Part shown: positions 9,127 through 18,949 of the stretch, one piece after another | Layout of the letters: the number at the start of each line of letters is the position of its first letter | How positions within the stretch are numbered: the stretch's first letter is position 1 | Source of the DNA: Candidatus Adlerbacteria bacterium | GTDB lineage: Bacteria > Patescibacteriota > Minisyncoccia > Phycocordibacterales > SBAW01 | Assembly (NCBI GenBank): GCA_003135635.1 | Contig: PLCJ01000001.1 | Location: 216,623 to 262,367 of the forward strand | Reading direction: 5' to 3' | Length of the DNA stretch: 45,745 bases | The notes under the pieces: model-generated | The model's input: the letters and a program-made list of their open reading frames with translations, nothing else | Databases searched by the model: none | Told to the model about the DNA's origin: nothing | Position numbers and translations under genes: made by a program

Positions 9127-9450
9127 TCAGCAGTATTCAGGATGATGCATCATCTTAAGCGGAGGGGTGTAGACATGATAGGTTATTGCGACCGTATCTG
9201 ACTTATTACCCATTATATGAATGATGTCGGGAGTTTCATGAAAAATCTCTCCTTGGCTGTGGGTAAGGCTTCCCAAAAATTTTCCGCTTGCTTTATCAAA
9301 TCTGTTTTCATACACCTTACCCTCAAGAACCTCTATAATTCCGTAGGAATCTCCATGACTGTGTGCGACGCTTTTTGAAGCGATCGGCCAAGTTATTTTT
9401 ACTTCTTCCTTCTTTTCATCTAGAGCAACTATCTCTCGAATGTAGTTCAC
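9127..9450 (-). CDS. cupin-fold protein (cysteine dioxygenase-like)
   Basis: VAHSHGDSYGIIEVLEGKVYENRFD...HETPDIIHIMGN cupin motifs. GTG start lies 7 nt after TATAGT on the minus strand. Confidence 0.65.
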   Translation of the reverse strand: MNYIREIVALDEKKEEVKITWPIASKSVAHSHGDSYGIIEVLEGKVYENRFDKASGKFLGSLTHSQGEIFHETPDIIHIMGNKSDTVAITYHVYTPPLKMMHHPEYC

Positions 9451-9584
9451 CGCTTCTACTATACTCTAATGGGAAGGAGTTATTTGAACCCCTGTTGATA
9501 TTAGCAAAAGGCTATTTCATATGGATTTTTTGGAGTACCGTTTGATATTGAGTAAACTGCTCAGGCAGAGTACAGTGGACAATT

Positions 9585-10460
9585 ATGCATGAGCACAAGA
9601 TGGTACTGGTGACCGGTGGAGCGGGATTCATCGGATCGCATCTCTGTAAAGAGCTCGCTGGTAGAGGCTACCGGGTTATTTCCCTTGATAACTATTTCAC
9701 TGGCTTAAAAGAAAACCATGTGGAGGGAGTGGAGTATCGGAACGGGCATACAAAGGACATTGAAAAACATGTTCCGGAGACACCCGACATTGTCTACCAT
9801 TTGGGGGAATATGCCCGAGTTGCGCCGAGTCTACAGGAGCCTGCGGTAATATGGGATTTGAATATGGATGGCACCTTTGGGGTCTTGGAGTTTTGTAGAA
9901 AACGCAAGTGCAAAATCGTCTACGCAGGCTCATCAACGAAACTTGCAGCACCACGGACAGACGGCGTATCGGGCCCCGATCTGGCGCCTTATACCTGGAG
10001 CAAGGCTGCCAACAGTGAGCTTACGTGCAATTACGGACTATGGTACGGCGTGCCCTACGCGGTGGTGTATTTTTATAACGTGTACGGACCGCGTGAACGA
10101 GCCGGCACGTACGGCACGGTAATAGAAATATTTAAACAAAATTATCTGCAAGGAGAGCCCTTTAAGATTAATGCCCCTGGCACTCAGACACGCATATACA
10201 CCCATGTGGATGATACGGTCGCTGCGTTAATTCTTGTGGGCGAAAAAGGGGAAGGTGATGGGTATGGAATAGCCTCACAGGAAAGCTATTCGCCACTTGA
10301 TCTAGCGAAGTTATTTGGAGGTGAGGTCGTCATGATGCCGGAGCGCAAAACAAGCAGGCCATCGTCATCTGTCGATACGTCACGCATAGAGGCTCTCGGG
10401 TGGAAGCCGATGCGGAAACTCAAAGAGTATATTCAAGAAATTAAGAAAGAGAAACGATAG
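9585..10460 (+). CDS. NAD-dependent epimerase/dehydratase (UDP-glucose 4-epimerase-like)
   Basis: VTGGAGFIGSHLCKEL, YAGSSTK, PYTWSKAANSE, YFYNVYGPRE. Confidence 0.88.
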   Translation: MHEHKMVLVTGGAGFIGSHLCKELAGRGYRVISLDNYFTGLKENHVEGVEYRNGHTKDIEKHVPETPDIVYHLGEYARVAPSLQEPAVIWDLNMDGTFGVLEFCRKRKCKIVYAGSSTKLAAPRTDGVSGPDLAPYTWSKAANSELTCNYGLWYGVPYAVVYFYNVYGPRERAGTYGTVIEIFKQNYLQGEPFKINAPGTQTRIYTHVDDTVAALILVGEKGEGDGYGIASQESYSPLDLAKLFGGEVVMMPERKTSRPSSSVDTSRIEALGWKPMRKLKEYIQEIKKEKR

Positions 10461-10479
10461 AAGATTATCCCTTTTTCCC

Positions 10480-11691
10480 ATGAAAAGAATTCTCATCTTT
10501 TCCCTCGCATACTACCCGAGATTTATAGGGGGCGATGGAGTAGCGATTAAAGAAATTACCAATCGCATCGATCCTAGCGATATAGAGTTTCATATGGTGA
10601 CGTCGCGATTTGATTCGACGCTCCCTAAAGTAGAGAAGATAGAAAATGTACTAGTACACCGCATCGGATTTTCAAAGCAAAATCCATCAATGGAAGATCT
10701 TAAAAAATTTCCTCTCTACTACACTAAAGCGATGTTTCAGTTCTCTGCCGCGTGGAAGGCGTTGTCGCTGCACAGGACCCATAAATATGACGCAATATGG
10801 GCAATGATGGCCCATTCAGGCGGAGTGCCTGCAGTGATTTTTAAATTTATACATCCTGAAATCCCCTATATTCTCACGCTCCAAGAAGGAGATCCACCAG
10901 AGTATATAGAGCGCAAAATGAGACCGCTTTGGCCGTTATTTTCCATGACATTTACAAAAGCTGATATTGTACAAACCATTTCAAATTTTTTGGCGGAGTG
11001 GGCACGACAACGAGGATTTAAGGGCCCTGTGGAAGTTATCCCGAACGGCTTTAACACAAGTAATATATCAAAGGTGTACTCGGAGGAAGAGTTATCAGTG
11101 CTAAAGAAAAAAATCGATAAAAAAGACGGAGACATATATCTCATCACGGTTTCGCGATTAGTGCATAAAAATGCGGTCGACGATGTTATTGGAGCGCTTA
11201 CTCTTCTGCCTGCGCGTGTACACCTTCTGGTAGTTGGAGGAGGACCTGATGAGAAATCTTTGAAAGAACTCGCCGTCACTCTAGGAGTATCTGGGCGAGT
11301 TATCTTTGTAGGGCAGGTGGATACGGGCGAAACGACAAAATATAGAAGAATCTCTGATATTTTTGTACGCCCGAGCCGCTCCGAGGGCATGGGTAATTCA
11401 TTCGTATCAACAATGGCGGCCGGACTCCCCGTTATTGCTACTCAGGAAGGCGGCATCGCTGATTTCCTTTTTGATGCGAAGAGAAATCCCGATAAGCCGA
11501 CTACTGGTTGGGCGGTGGACAAAGATAGTCCTGAACAGATTGCTGAAACGGTAAAAGAAATCCTTGCTCATCCTGAAGAGGTTAAAAAGGTCGTTGAAAC
11601 TGCAAAGAAGTTTGTTTCGGAGAACTATGACTGGGATGTTATTGCAAAAAATATGAAGGAAAAGATTTTTGAGCGAGTGTTTAATAAATAG
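10480..11691 (+). CDS. glycosyltransferase family 4
   Basis: GGDGVAIKEI, VIPNGFNTSNI, VSRLVHKNAVDDVIGAL, VRPSRSEGMGNSFVSTMAAGLPVIATQEGG. Confidence 0.9.
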   Translation: MKRILIFSLAYYPRFIGGDGVAIKEITNRIDPSDIEFHMVTSRFDSTLPKVEKIENVLVHRIGFSKQNPSMEDLKKFPLYYTKAMFQFSAAWKALSLHRTHKYDAIWAMMAHSGGVPAVIFKFIHPEIPYILTLQEGDPPEYIERKMRPLWPLFSMTFTKADIVQTISNFLAEWARQRGFKGPVEVIPNGFNTSNISKVYSEEELSVLKKKIDKKDGDIYLITVSRLVHKNAVDDVIGALTLLPARVHLLVVGGGPDEKSLKELAVTLGVSGRVIFVGQVDTGETTKYRRISDIFVRPSRSEGMGNSFVSTMAAGLPVIATQEGGIADFLFDAKRNPDKPTTGWAVDKDSPEQIAETVKEILAHPEEVKKVVETAKKFVSENYDWDVIAKNMKEKIFERVFNK

Positions 11692-11700
11692 TCAATTTGT

Positions 11701-12762
11701 ATGCGGATACTCATGATAAGCACCGACAGGACGATGTTTTTGTCACAAAGTTCCGTTCAAGCTCGTACAGAAAAGTATGCCGCTGCGGCGGGTGAAATGG
11801 ATGTCATTGTATTTGCACTCAAAAAACTGGATCTTAAAAGCATCTCAAAAGATGCTCTTAGCATCTACCCCACAAATTCTTCTTCCAAGCTTCTCTACAT
11901 ACGCGATGCGGTAAAAATTGCCCGGACTCTTCCACGTCCAGATGTAATAACAGCGCAGGATCCGTTTGAAGCTGGGCTTGCCGCCTTATATATAGCTCGC
12001 CATTTCAACGTTCCGCTTCATATACAGATACACACAAATTTTTCCGCGTCATCATTTATCAGTCACCACTGGCCACTGAACGCTATTCGGCTCCTGCTAG
12101 CAGGCTACGTACTTTCTCGCGCGACCCGCATTCGCACGGTTTCAAACAAGATACGAGAGGGGATATTGAAGAACTATCATCTCACCATTCCCGTATCGGT
12201 GTTGCCGATATTTGTAGATACGTTGCGATTCAAGAATACACTAGTCCCTGAAACACTCTCCGTACGGTTCCAATCGTATGACAAAAAGATACTCGTGGTA
12301 TCGCGGCTTGAGCGGGAAAAAGGAGTAGAGATGGCAATTCGTGCGCTTGCCGAAGCTTCCATTGCAACCTCCTGCCTTATTATCCTTGGCGAAGGGCGTG
12401 AGCGCGAAAGGCTTGAGGAAGAAGCAAAACACCTTAATATTTCATCACAGGTATTTTTTGAAGGACGGCAGGATCCAGCAGCCTACTACAAGCTTGCCGA
12501 CGTCGTTCTTTTTCCGTCAGATTCCTACGATGGATACGGCATGGTGATTATTGAGGCGCTTGTTGCAGGTACACCTGTCATTGCAACTGATGTAGGAATA
12601 GCGCGAGACGCGGGCGCGATAGTAGTTCCTATTGAGGATTTTCCAAAGACACTCACGAGCTTGCTGAGTGGTTCCAAAGAGCAGGCACGCCTCTTAGATT
12701 ATCCCTATGGCGAAGAGGCGGCGTACGTGCGAGAGTGGGTGGCAGATATTGCGGCCAAGTAG
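11701..12762 (+). CDS. glycosyltransferase family 4
   Basis: VLPIFVDTLRF, VVSRLEREKGVEMAIRAL, GRQDPAAYYKLADVVLFPSDSYDGYGMVIIEALVAGTPVIATDVG. Confidence 0.9.
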   Translation: MRILMISTDRTMFLSQSSVQARTEKYAAAAGEMDVIVFALKKLDLKSISKDALSIYPTNSSSKLLYIRDAVKIARTLPRPDVITAQDPFEAGLAALYIARHFNVPLHIQIHTNFSASSFISHHWPLNAIRLLLAGYVLSRATRIRTVSNKIREGILKNYHLTIPVSVLPIFVDTLRFKNTLVPETLSVRFQSYDKKILVVSRLEREKGVEMAIRALAEASIATSCLIILGEGRERERLEEEAKHLNISSQVFFEGRQDPAAYYKLADVVLFPSDSYDGYGMVIIEALVAGTPVIATDVGIARDAGAIVVPIEDFPKTLTSLLSGSKEQARLLDYPYGEEAAYVREWVADIAAK

Positions 12763-12799
12763 TTCGCATAATTAAGAGCATTTTATATAATAAGCTGCA

Positions 12800-13717
12800 A
12801 TGACTGAAAAGAAACCTCTTCTTGGCTTTATTGGACAAGGCTTTATTGGAAAAAACTACTCAGATGATTTTGAGCAGCGGGGATACACCGTTATTCGCTA
12901 CTCTCTTGAGGAGCCGTACCAAGCAAACAAAGAGCACATACGAGAGTGCGACATTGTATTTATTGCAGTGCCCGCACCCACGGTGCCAACAGGCAAGAAG
13001 CGAGGTGATGGGCATCCAGAGGTTCATTTTGACGGTAGTACTATACGCGAGGTAATTGGGCTTGCACGCGAGGGCGCTATTGTAGTTATAAAGTCTACTA
13101 TTGAACCTGGAACAACAGAGTTACTCCAAGCGCATTATGCAGACAAACTCATTCTCCATTCGCCCGAATTTCTTTTGGAAACCACCGCTGCTCAGGATGC
13201 AAAGCATCCTGAGCGCAATATAATAGGAATTCCTAAAGATACTAAGGAGTATCGCGAAGCTGCAGAGCGTGTTATAGCACTCCTCCCCAAGGCTCCTTAT
13301 ACGCTTATATGTGACGCCCGCACGGCGGAACTTATAAAATATGCAAATAATGCCTTTCTTTTTATCAAAATTGTATTTGCGAATATTTTTTATGAGCTCG
13401 CTAAAGAAAATGGTATTGACTGGGAAGTATTGCGCGAGGCTATTGGCTCAGATCCACGCATTGGCCCCAGTCATCTAGATCTCCATCTGAAGGACGATCC
13501 TCCAGGGGTAATGAGACGTCGAGGGGCGGGGAGGAGCTGTTTTATAAAGGATTTTGCAGAACTCAGTGAGCTATACGCAAAAACTTTTCCCGAGGACAAA
13601 CATGCAATTATGGTGTTGCGCGGCTTTGAGTACAAAAATAGTGAACTGCTTCGCGCCGCTGACAGGTACATTAATCTTCTTGAAGGCGTATATGGTCCGG
13701 ATACCGGCAAAAAATGA
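12800..13717 (+). CDS. UDP-glucose/GDP-mannose dehydrogenase family, short form
   Basis: GFIGQGFIGKNYSDDF Rossmann motif, VIKSTIEPGTTE, SPEFLLE, LIKYANNAFLFIKIVFANI, and GRSCFIKDFAEL with the Cys. About 305 aa, with no obvious C-terminal UDP-binding domain. Confidence 0.85.
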   Translation: MTEKKPLLGFIGQGFIGKNYSDDFEQRGYTVIRYSLEEPYQANKEHIRECDIVFIAVPAPTVPTGKKRGDGHPEVHFDGSTIREVIGLAREGAIVVIKSTIEPGTTELLQAHYADKLILHSPEFLLETTAAQDAKHPERNIIGIPKDTKEYREAAERVIALLPKAPYTLICDARTAELIKYANNAFLFIKIVFANIFYELAKENGIDWEVLREAIGSDPRIGPSHLDLHLKDDPPGVMRRRGAGRSCFIKDFAELSELYAKTFPEDKHAIMVLRGFEYKNSELLRAADRYINLLEGVYGPDTGKK

Positions 13718-14523
13718 AAAGTACGAACTACTATGAGTTTACTGTTTCCCTTGTGCACAAAGCAGGTGTTCGCCTCAAGGCGGCTCGTACGAAAATGTTT
13801 GAGGTCTCACATAAGGGGAGTGACGAGCGTGATTTAGTAACGAGTGTTGATCTGGAGATCAATGATTTTTTAATTGCAGAAATTAAACGCGCATATCCTG
13901 AACACCGCATTTCTTCGGAAGAGGGAGGTGATGTGGTGGGGCAGGATGTTATTGAATATGAGTGGAAACTTGATCCAATAGACGGGAGTGCTAACTTCTC
14001 TAGAAATATTCCTCACTTTAATGTATGTGCTGCGCTTCTGTATAAAAATGTTCCTATAGTGGGCGCGGTATATAACCCCATCACCGAGGAGATGTTTAGC
14101 TTTGAGCAAGCCCAAGGAGCATTTTTAAATGGTATGCCCATACGAGTAAGTACCATTACTGAACCGAAAGATGCACAAGGACTCATCAGTTTTGGTCATG
14201 ACCCATTATTGCTGGATTGGTCAGTTGCAACTTTTCGCGATTGTGTTAAATCACTCAAAAAGTTCAAAAGTCTCGGCTCCTCTGCTCTGGACCTTTCTTT
14301 TCTTGCGGCTGGTCGCGTAGATGTGGTGATCTACGGCACCCTTCGATTAAGTGATTGTGCAGCCGGCATCGGTATAATCCGTGCAGCGGGAGGAGAAGTA
14401 TATACACCCGGTGGTGTGCCTGTTGAAATCAGCTCAAACACACAAACCATTATTGCTACATCAAACAGGGAACTGTTCGATAAAATACAACCACTTCTTC
14501 ATCAAGAGTTGCTCCCGCGTTAA
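13714..14523 (+). CDS. inositol monophosphatase family protein
   Basis: EEGGD, WKLDPIDGSANFSRNIPHF, GAVYNPITEEMF, LRLSDCAAGIGIIRAAGG. Confidence 0.9.
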   Translation: MKSTNYYEFTVSLVHKAGVRLKAARTKMFEVSHKGSDERDLVTSVDLEINDFLIAEIKRAYPEHRISSEEGGDVVGQDVIEYEWKLDPIDGSANFSRNIPHFNVCAALLYKNVPIVGAVYNPITEEMFSFEQAQGAFLNGMPIRVSTITEPKDAQGLISFGHDPLLLDWSVATFRDCVKSLKKFKSLGSSALDLSFLAAGRVDVVIYGTLRLSDCAAGIGIIRAAGGEVYTPGGVPVEISSNTQTIIATSNRELFDKIQPLLHQELLPR

Positions 14524-15647
14524 TGCTTGGCGTCCTTAAGCGCCTCTCTGTTTCTACTCTTTTCCTCCTCGGTTCGAAGTGCTTCCTGCGCATCACGAAA
14601 CGCTGCTACATTTTTTTCTGGTAGCTCTTTATCATCTAGGATTGCACTCATTACTGTAGTCCAAAATCCTATACGCAGCCTTGTTATGTCGGCTAATTTG
14701 CCGGAGGTTTTTGTAAGAGCATTCGTATGAAACTGAAGCAGAAGTCCGAGCTTGAATACGCGCATCAGCCGCAAATCCAAATACTCCTTCTCTCCGCGAT
14801 TCTCCCTAACGTACTGCACAAGCATTTTCTCTAGCGCAGGATTGTACTGCGTCATGAAGTTAATAAAACGTGCCCACCCTTCGTATTTGTTTCCAAAATA
14901 AATTGAGGTGTGGTCAAGAAGATAAATGTCGTGATGGACTACCCGCAAGTTATGCAGGGACAAATCGTGGTGGGTAAGAAAACCACAGTATCGCTCTATA
15001 ACCGTGCGGTGTTGACGCAAAAACTCCAGAGCTCTATTCATAACAGTCGCGAGCTCTTTGTTATGAGGATCGCTCTCCAAAGAGCTTTTTCTAAACTCCT
15101 CAAATGCCTCAAGATAATCTTGCACGGAGACCATGCCAAAGACATTTTGTATCGTATGGGCATGGGCGTACGTAGTGGCGTACACTCCCTCTTGGGTTTC
15201 AAATGCGCGCAGTGCCAAGAAGAACTGCTCTTCCAGGGGCCTGGTAAGAAAAGGCTTGTCTTGCTCTATAAACGCAGTCGCGCGGAGAGTATAGCCGTCG
15301 CGCGCGGTAAAGAGAAGCTCTTCGGGTGAAAAAAATGTCCGCACCGCAAAGTTAAGCGCATGGAGCACTTCCTGGGCAGTGCGCTCTTTTTCTATTTCCC
15401 GTATACCCTCTGGGTTGCTGCTCACTTTAATAACCACACGCTTGCCGTCAAAGCGGCGCCTGCCTAAAAGCACCAGCTTATGCCCGCTCATGAGGTACCG
15501 CTCTCCTCCTATCTGGGGTTGCTTAGGATCAAGCACGAATCCAAGCGCTTCGATAAGGGGTCGTGCACTTTTTAATTCTTGTTCTCGATACTTTTCCCAC
15601 TCGTCTTGCCTAAGCCTAAGGGAGACGAACGTTTCCTTTGCGCGCAT
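14520..15647 (-). CDS. kinase-like-fold protein (APH/lipopolysaccharide-kinase-like), function unknown
   Basis: VVIKVSS lysine region, LTHHDLSLHNLRV catalytic-loop-like HxDLxxxN, IYLLDHTS metal-binding-like Asp. Confidence 0.6.
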   Translation of the reverse strand: MRAKETFVSLRLRQDEWEKYREQELKSARPLIEALGFVLDPKQPQIGGERYLMSGHKLVLLGRRRFDGKRVVIKVSSNPEGIREIEKERTAQEVLHALNFAVRTFFSPEELLFTARDGYTLRATAFIEQDKPFLTRPLEEQFFLALRAFETQEGVYATTYAHAHTIQNVFGMVSVQDYLEAFEEFRKSSLESDPHNKELATVMNRALEFLRQHRTVIERYCGFLTHHDLSLHNLRVVHHDIYLLDHTSIYFGNKYEGWARFINFMTQYNPALEKMLVQYVRENRGEKEYLDLRLMRVFKLGLLLQFHTNALTKTSGKLADITRLRIGFWTTVMSAILDDKELPEKNVAAFRDAQEALRTEEEKSRNREALKDAKH

Positions 15648-15689
15648 ATCATGGGCATCTTATAATCATTCACACCCTCTGGCAATTAC

Positions 15690-16643
15690 ATGAAGACCGT
15701 ACTCATAACCGGAGCTGCAGGATTTGTGGGGTCTAATCTTTCCCTTGCGCTTCTTGAAGAAGGATACCGGGTGGTCGGAGTAGATAATTTTGACGACACT
15801 TACGATCCGCGCTTCAAGGAAGAGAATATTGCTCAGTGTCTCAGCAATCCGAATTTTGAGCTTGTGCGCCTCAATATCTGCAACCGTGCTGCCCTGCAGG
15901 AGCTTTTTGAGCGCGTACAGCCACAACTTGTGGCACATCTTGCAGCCAAGGCCGATACGCGCGCCGCAGTGGAGGACCCATATCCATATGTTGAGAACAA
16001 CATTCTGGGAACACTGAATATTTTTGAGACAGTACGCCATACTCCCCTTGAGAATATGGTATTTGTTTCTTCCTCTTCGGTATATGGAAACGATACCAAA
16101 GTACCTTGGAAAGAAGACGCCGCTGCTAATCATCCAATATCGCCGTACGGTGCCACTAAACGCGCGGCAGAGCTTTTTGCGTACAGCTATCATCATAATT
16201 TTGGTATGTCCATTACGTGCCTGCGCTACTTTAATGCGTACGGCGAGTATAATAGACCCAATATGGTGCCCTACCTCTGGGCACGGGCACTTCTGCGTGG
16301 AGAAGAGGTTGAGCTTTCTGGAGCGGGTACGCGCAAACGCGACTACACCTATGTTGGGGATACCGTACGGGCGACTATAGCTGCGCTCAAAAAGCCCTTA
16401 GGGTATGAAATTATCAATATTGGCAATAATCATCCGCTCTCGCTTCTGGAGCTGCTCGGGGTGTTTGAGAAAGTGCTCGGGGTTACTGCACGCGTTAAAG
16501 AGCGGCCAAGCCATCCTGCGAGTGTTGAAGAAACATACGCTGATATTTCCAAGGCTCAAAAACTTCTCGGATGGAAACCTGAAGTGCCTATAGAAGAGGG
16601 GATAAAACGTCTAGTGACGTGGGTGCGCGCAAACAGACTCTAA
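15690..16643 (+). CDS. NAD-dependent sugar-nucleotide epimerase (UDP-glucuronate 4-epimerase-like)
   Basis: LITGAAGFVGSNLSLALLEEGYRVVGVDNFDDTYDPRFKEENI, SSSSVYG, SPYGATKRAAE, RYFNAYGEYNRPNM. Confidence 0.9.
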   Translation: MKTVLITGAAGFVGSNLSLALLEEGYRVVGVDNFDDTYDPRFKEENIAQCLSNPNFELVRLNICNRAALQELFERVQPQLVAHLAAKADTRAAVEDPYPYVENNILGTLNIFETVRHTPLENMVFVSSSSVYGNDTKVPWKEDAAANHPISPYGATKRAAELFAYSYHHNFGMSITCLRYFNAYGEYNRPNMVPYLWARALLRGEEVELSGAGTRKRDYTYVGDTVRATIAALKKPLGYEIINIGNNHPLSLLELLGVFEKVLGVTARVKERPSHPASVEETYADISKAQKLLGWKPEVPIEEGIKRLVTWVRANRL

Positions 16644-17762
16644 AAGATCGCACAAGGTTTTAAGGTGTGCATCCCAAGAAAATTTCTCGGCAAGAATTTT
16701 CTTTCCTCCGGATACGAGACGTAAGCGTAATGCCGGGTCGGTAAAGAGTCGCTCCACCGCGCGGGCAAGTTCCACATTATCCCCGGGCGCAACTAATAAT
16801 CCTGACTCTTCGTCATACACTACTTCATTGGTTCCTGGGATGTTGGTGGCAACGATCGGTATTTCTGCTGCAAAACTGGTAAGCACGGTATGGGGCAGTC
16901 CTTCGTAGATTGAATTAAGTACGTATACCTCTGAGTTTTTGCGTATGTGCCAGGTCTCTGCCCGTGAGACTCTCCCCAGAAAGGTAACGTACTTAGCGAT
17001 GCCAAGCGTGTGGGCAAGTTCCTTAAGATTCTCTTCCTCGGGCCCATCCCCCGCAATGAGGAGGCGTACATCGGAAAACTCTTGACTCAGGAGCGCCGTC
17101 GCACGAATAATCCCCCCTACTCCTTTCCATTCAACGAGCCTGGCGGTAGTCACTATTTGATGCGGTACAGGGTGAGCGGTAAACGGCAAGGTTTCTGTTT
17201 TTTCCGCAGCGTTATAGTTTATTACTACGCACTTTTTCTCTACGCGGTAGGCACGGATGATCACGTCCCCGAGATACTTTGAGGGAGTGGTCACTGCCTG
17301 AGCGTTTCGCAAAACAAAACCCTGCACACGCATGAGAAAATGGATTTTAAAAGAGCCTTCGGGTGCTTCGAGGAATTCCTGGAGCGATTTTGTCGTATAG
17401 CGCAGCTGTGTGGCCCGCTCCCATGCCTCATCGCCTACGAACTTAACAACAACCGGGATACGGCGCAGTTTTCCTACGATGATAGCAGGCAGCCCTGCCG
17501 CCGCGGCATTTTGCACATATATCACCTCAGCACCGCGGGCTGCATGAAAGAGAGTGATCGTGTATTTAAGAAGACGTACCGGAAGTGGTCGCCTTTTGCT
17601 CACGGTGATAAGCGTGGTACCAGGAATCTTTTCTGAGGTACTCGCATAGGCCACAATAACGATCTCATATTTCTCCCGGAGCCGTTGGGCAAGTTCTTTA
17701 ACGTAGGTAGCAGGCCCTCCGATTTCAGGCGGGTAGAGAGGGGTCGCAAGGATAATTTTCAT
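16611..17762 (-). CDS. glycosyltransferase family 4
   Basis: PLYPPEIGGPATYVKELAQRL, VTTARLVEWKGVGGIIRATALL, VLNSIYEGLPHTVLTSFAAEIPIVATNIPGTNEV. Confidence 0.92.
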   Translation of the reverse strand: MKIILATPLYPPEIGGPATYVKELAQRLREKYEIVIVAYASTSEKIPGTTLITVSKRRPLPVRLLKYTITLFHAARGAEVIYVQNAAAAGLPAIIVGKLRRIPVVVKFVGDEAWERATQLRYTTKSLQEFLEAPEGSFKIHFLMRVQGFVLRNAQAVTTPSKYLGDVIIRAYRVEKKCVVINYNAAEKTETLPFTAHPVPHQIVTTARLVEWKGVGGIIRATALLSQEFSDVRLLIAGDGPEEENLKELAHTLGIAKYVTFLGRVSRAETWHIRKNSEVYVLNSIYEGLPHTVLTSFAAEIPIVATNIPGTNEVVYDEESGLLVAPGDNVELARAVERLFTDPALRLRLVSGGKKILAEKFSWDAHLKTLCDLLESVCAHPRH

Positions 17763-17833
17763 ACGTTAGGAGTGTATCACGGGGCTTGTTTTCAAAGTAT
17801 CGGGGTACTGGGAAAATTGATACAATGGCGCCC

Positions 17834-18949
17834 ATGCGCCTTCTTATTTGCACCCAGGCGGTTGACCGTAATGATCCCATACTGGGATTTTTTCACCGAT
17901 GGATTGAAGAGTTTGCCAAGCACTGCACGGAGGTTCTCGTGGTATGTCTCTTTGAAGGAGATCATGCACTGCCGAGCAACGTGCGTATTTTTTCCCTCGG
18001 TAAAGAAAAGCTCTCCGGGAGCGCACAGAGCTACCGCGAGAAGTCTAGTTTTATGGGAAAAATGGTGTTGCGCGTCTCCTATGCAAGGCGTTTTTTACAC
18101 TTCATATGGCGCACGCGACGGCAATATGACGGAGTGTTCGTGCATATGAATCCAGAGTACATCGCTCTGGCGGGTCCTTTGTGGAGAGTTATGGGAAAGC
18201 GCGTGGTGCTGTGGTACACCCACAAAGCAACACCACTTCTCCTTCGCCTTGCACTTCCACTGGTTGATCGGATCTTCACGGCCTCTCCGGAGAGTTTCCG
18301 CCTTGTTTCCTCCAAAGTTTCTGTCACGGGACATGGCATCGATGTGGAGCGTTTTATGCCACCGCGAAAGCCACCTAGTGGCACCGTGCGTCTCATAACC
18401 AGTGGGAGGATTACCCCCATAAAAGGCCTCGATGTGCTCATTGAGGCATTTCTTCTTCTTAAGAAGCGTAACGTCAAAGCGACGTTTTCAATTATAGGTA
18501 GAGCGGGCTCTTCCAAAGACCGTCTGTATGAAGAGACACTGCGCGCTCAACTTACAGAAGCAGGGGAAGAGCCGGAGAAGGTCTTTGAAGGTTCGCTATC
18601 CCACGCGCAGATGCCCGAGCGCCGGACCTATGCCGACTACTTTCTTCATGCAAGTGAAACCGGGTCTCTTGATAAGGCGGTACTTGATGCTGTTATGTCA
18701 GGAGTACTGCCCATCTCTTCAAGTGAAGCGTATGAAGAGCTCTTTATGGGATATGAGGCACTCTTGCACTGCTCCCGAGGTGATAGCGCTGCCCTTGCTG
18801 CTAGGATTATATCTCTTGAAGCACTTTCAGAAACTAGGCGTGAAGAAATCCGGAAGGCCTTGCGTGAACGTGTCGTGCGAGGTCACAGCCTCGCGGGTCT
18901 TGTGCAGCGCATACTTACGGAGTTTCCTGAGAGTAAATCATGGATATGA
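17834..18949 (+). CDS. glycosyltransferase family 4-like
   Basis: MRLLICTQAVDRNDPILGFF, VTGHGIDVERFMPP, SGRITPIKGLDVLIEAFLLL. Start revised to ATG 17834, 7 nt after TGA-TACAAT. Confidence 0.87.
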   Translation: MRLLICTQAVDRNDPILGFFHRWIEEFAKHCTEVLVVCLFEGDHALPSNVRIFSLGKEKLSGSAQSYREKSSFMGKMVLRVSYARRFLHFIWRTRRQYDGVFVHMNPEYIALAGPLWRVMGKRVVLWYTHKATPLLLRLALPLVDRIFTASPESFRLVSSKVSVTGHGIDVERFMPPRKPPSGTVRLITSGRITPIKGLDVLIEAFLLLKKRNVKATFSIIGRAGSSKDRLYEETLRAQLTEAGEEPEKVFEGSLSHAQMPERRTYADYFLHASETGSLDKAVLDAVMSGVLPISSSEAYEELFMGYEALLHCSRGDSAALAARIISLEALSETRREEIRKALRERVVRGHSLAGLVQRILTEFPESKSWI

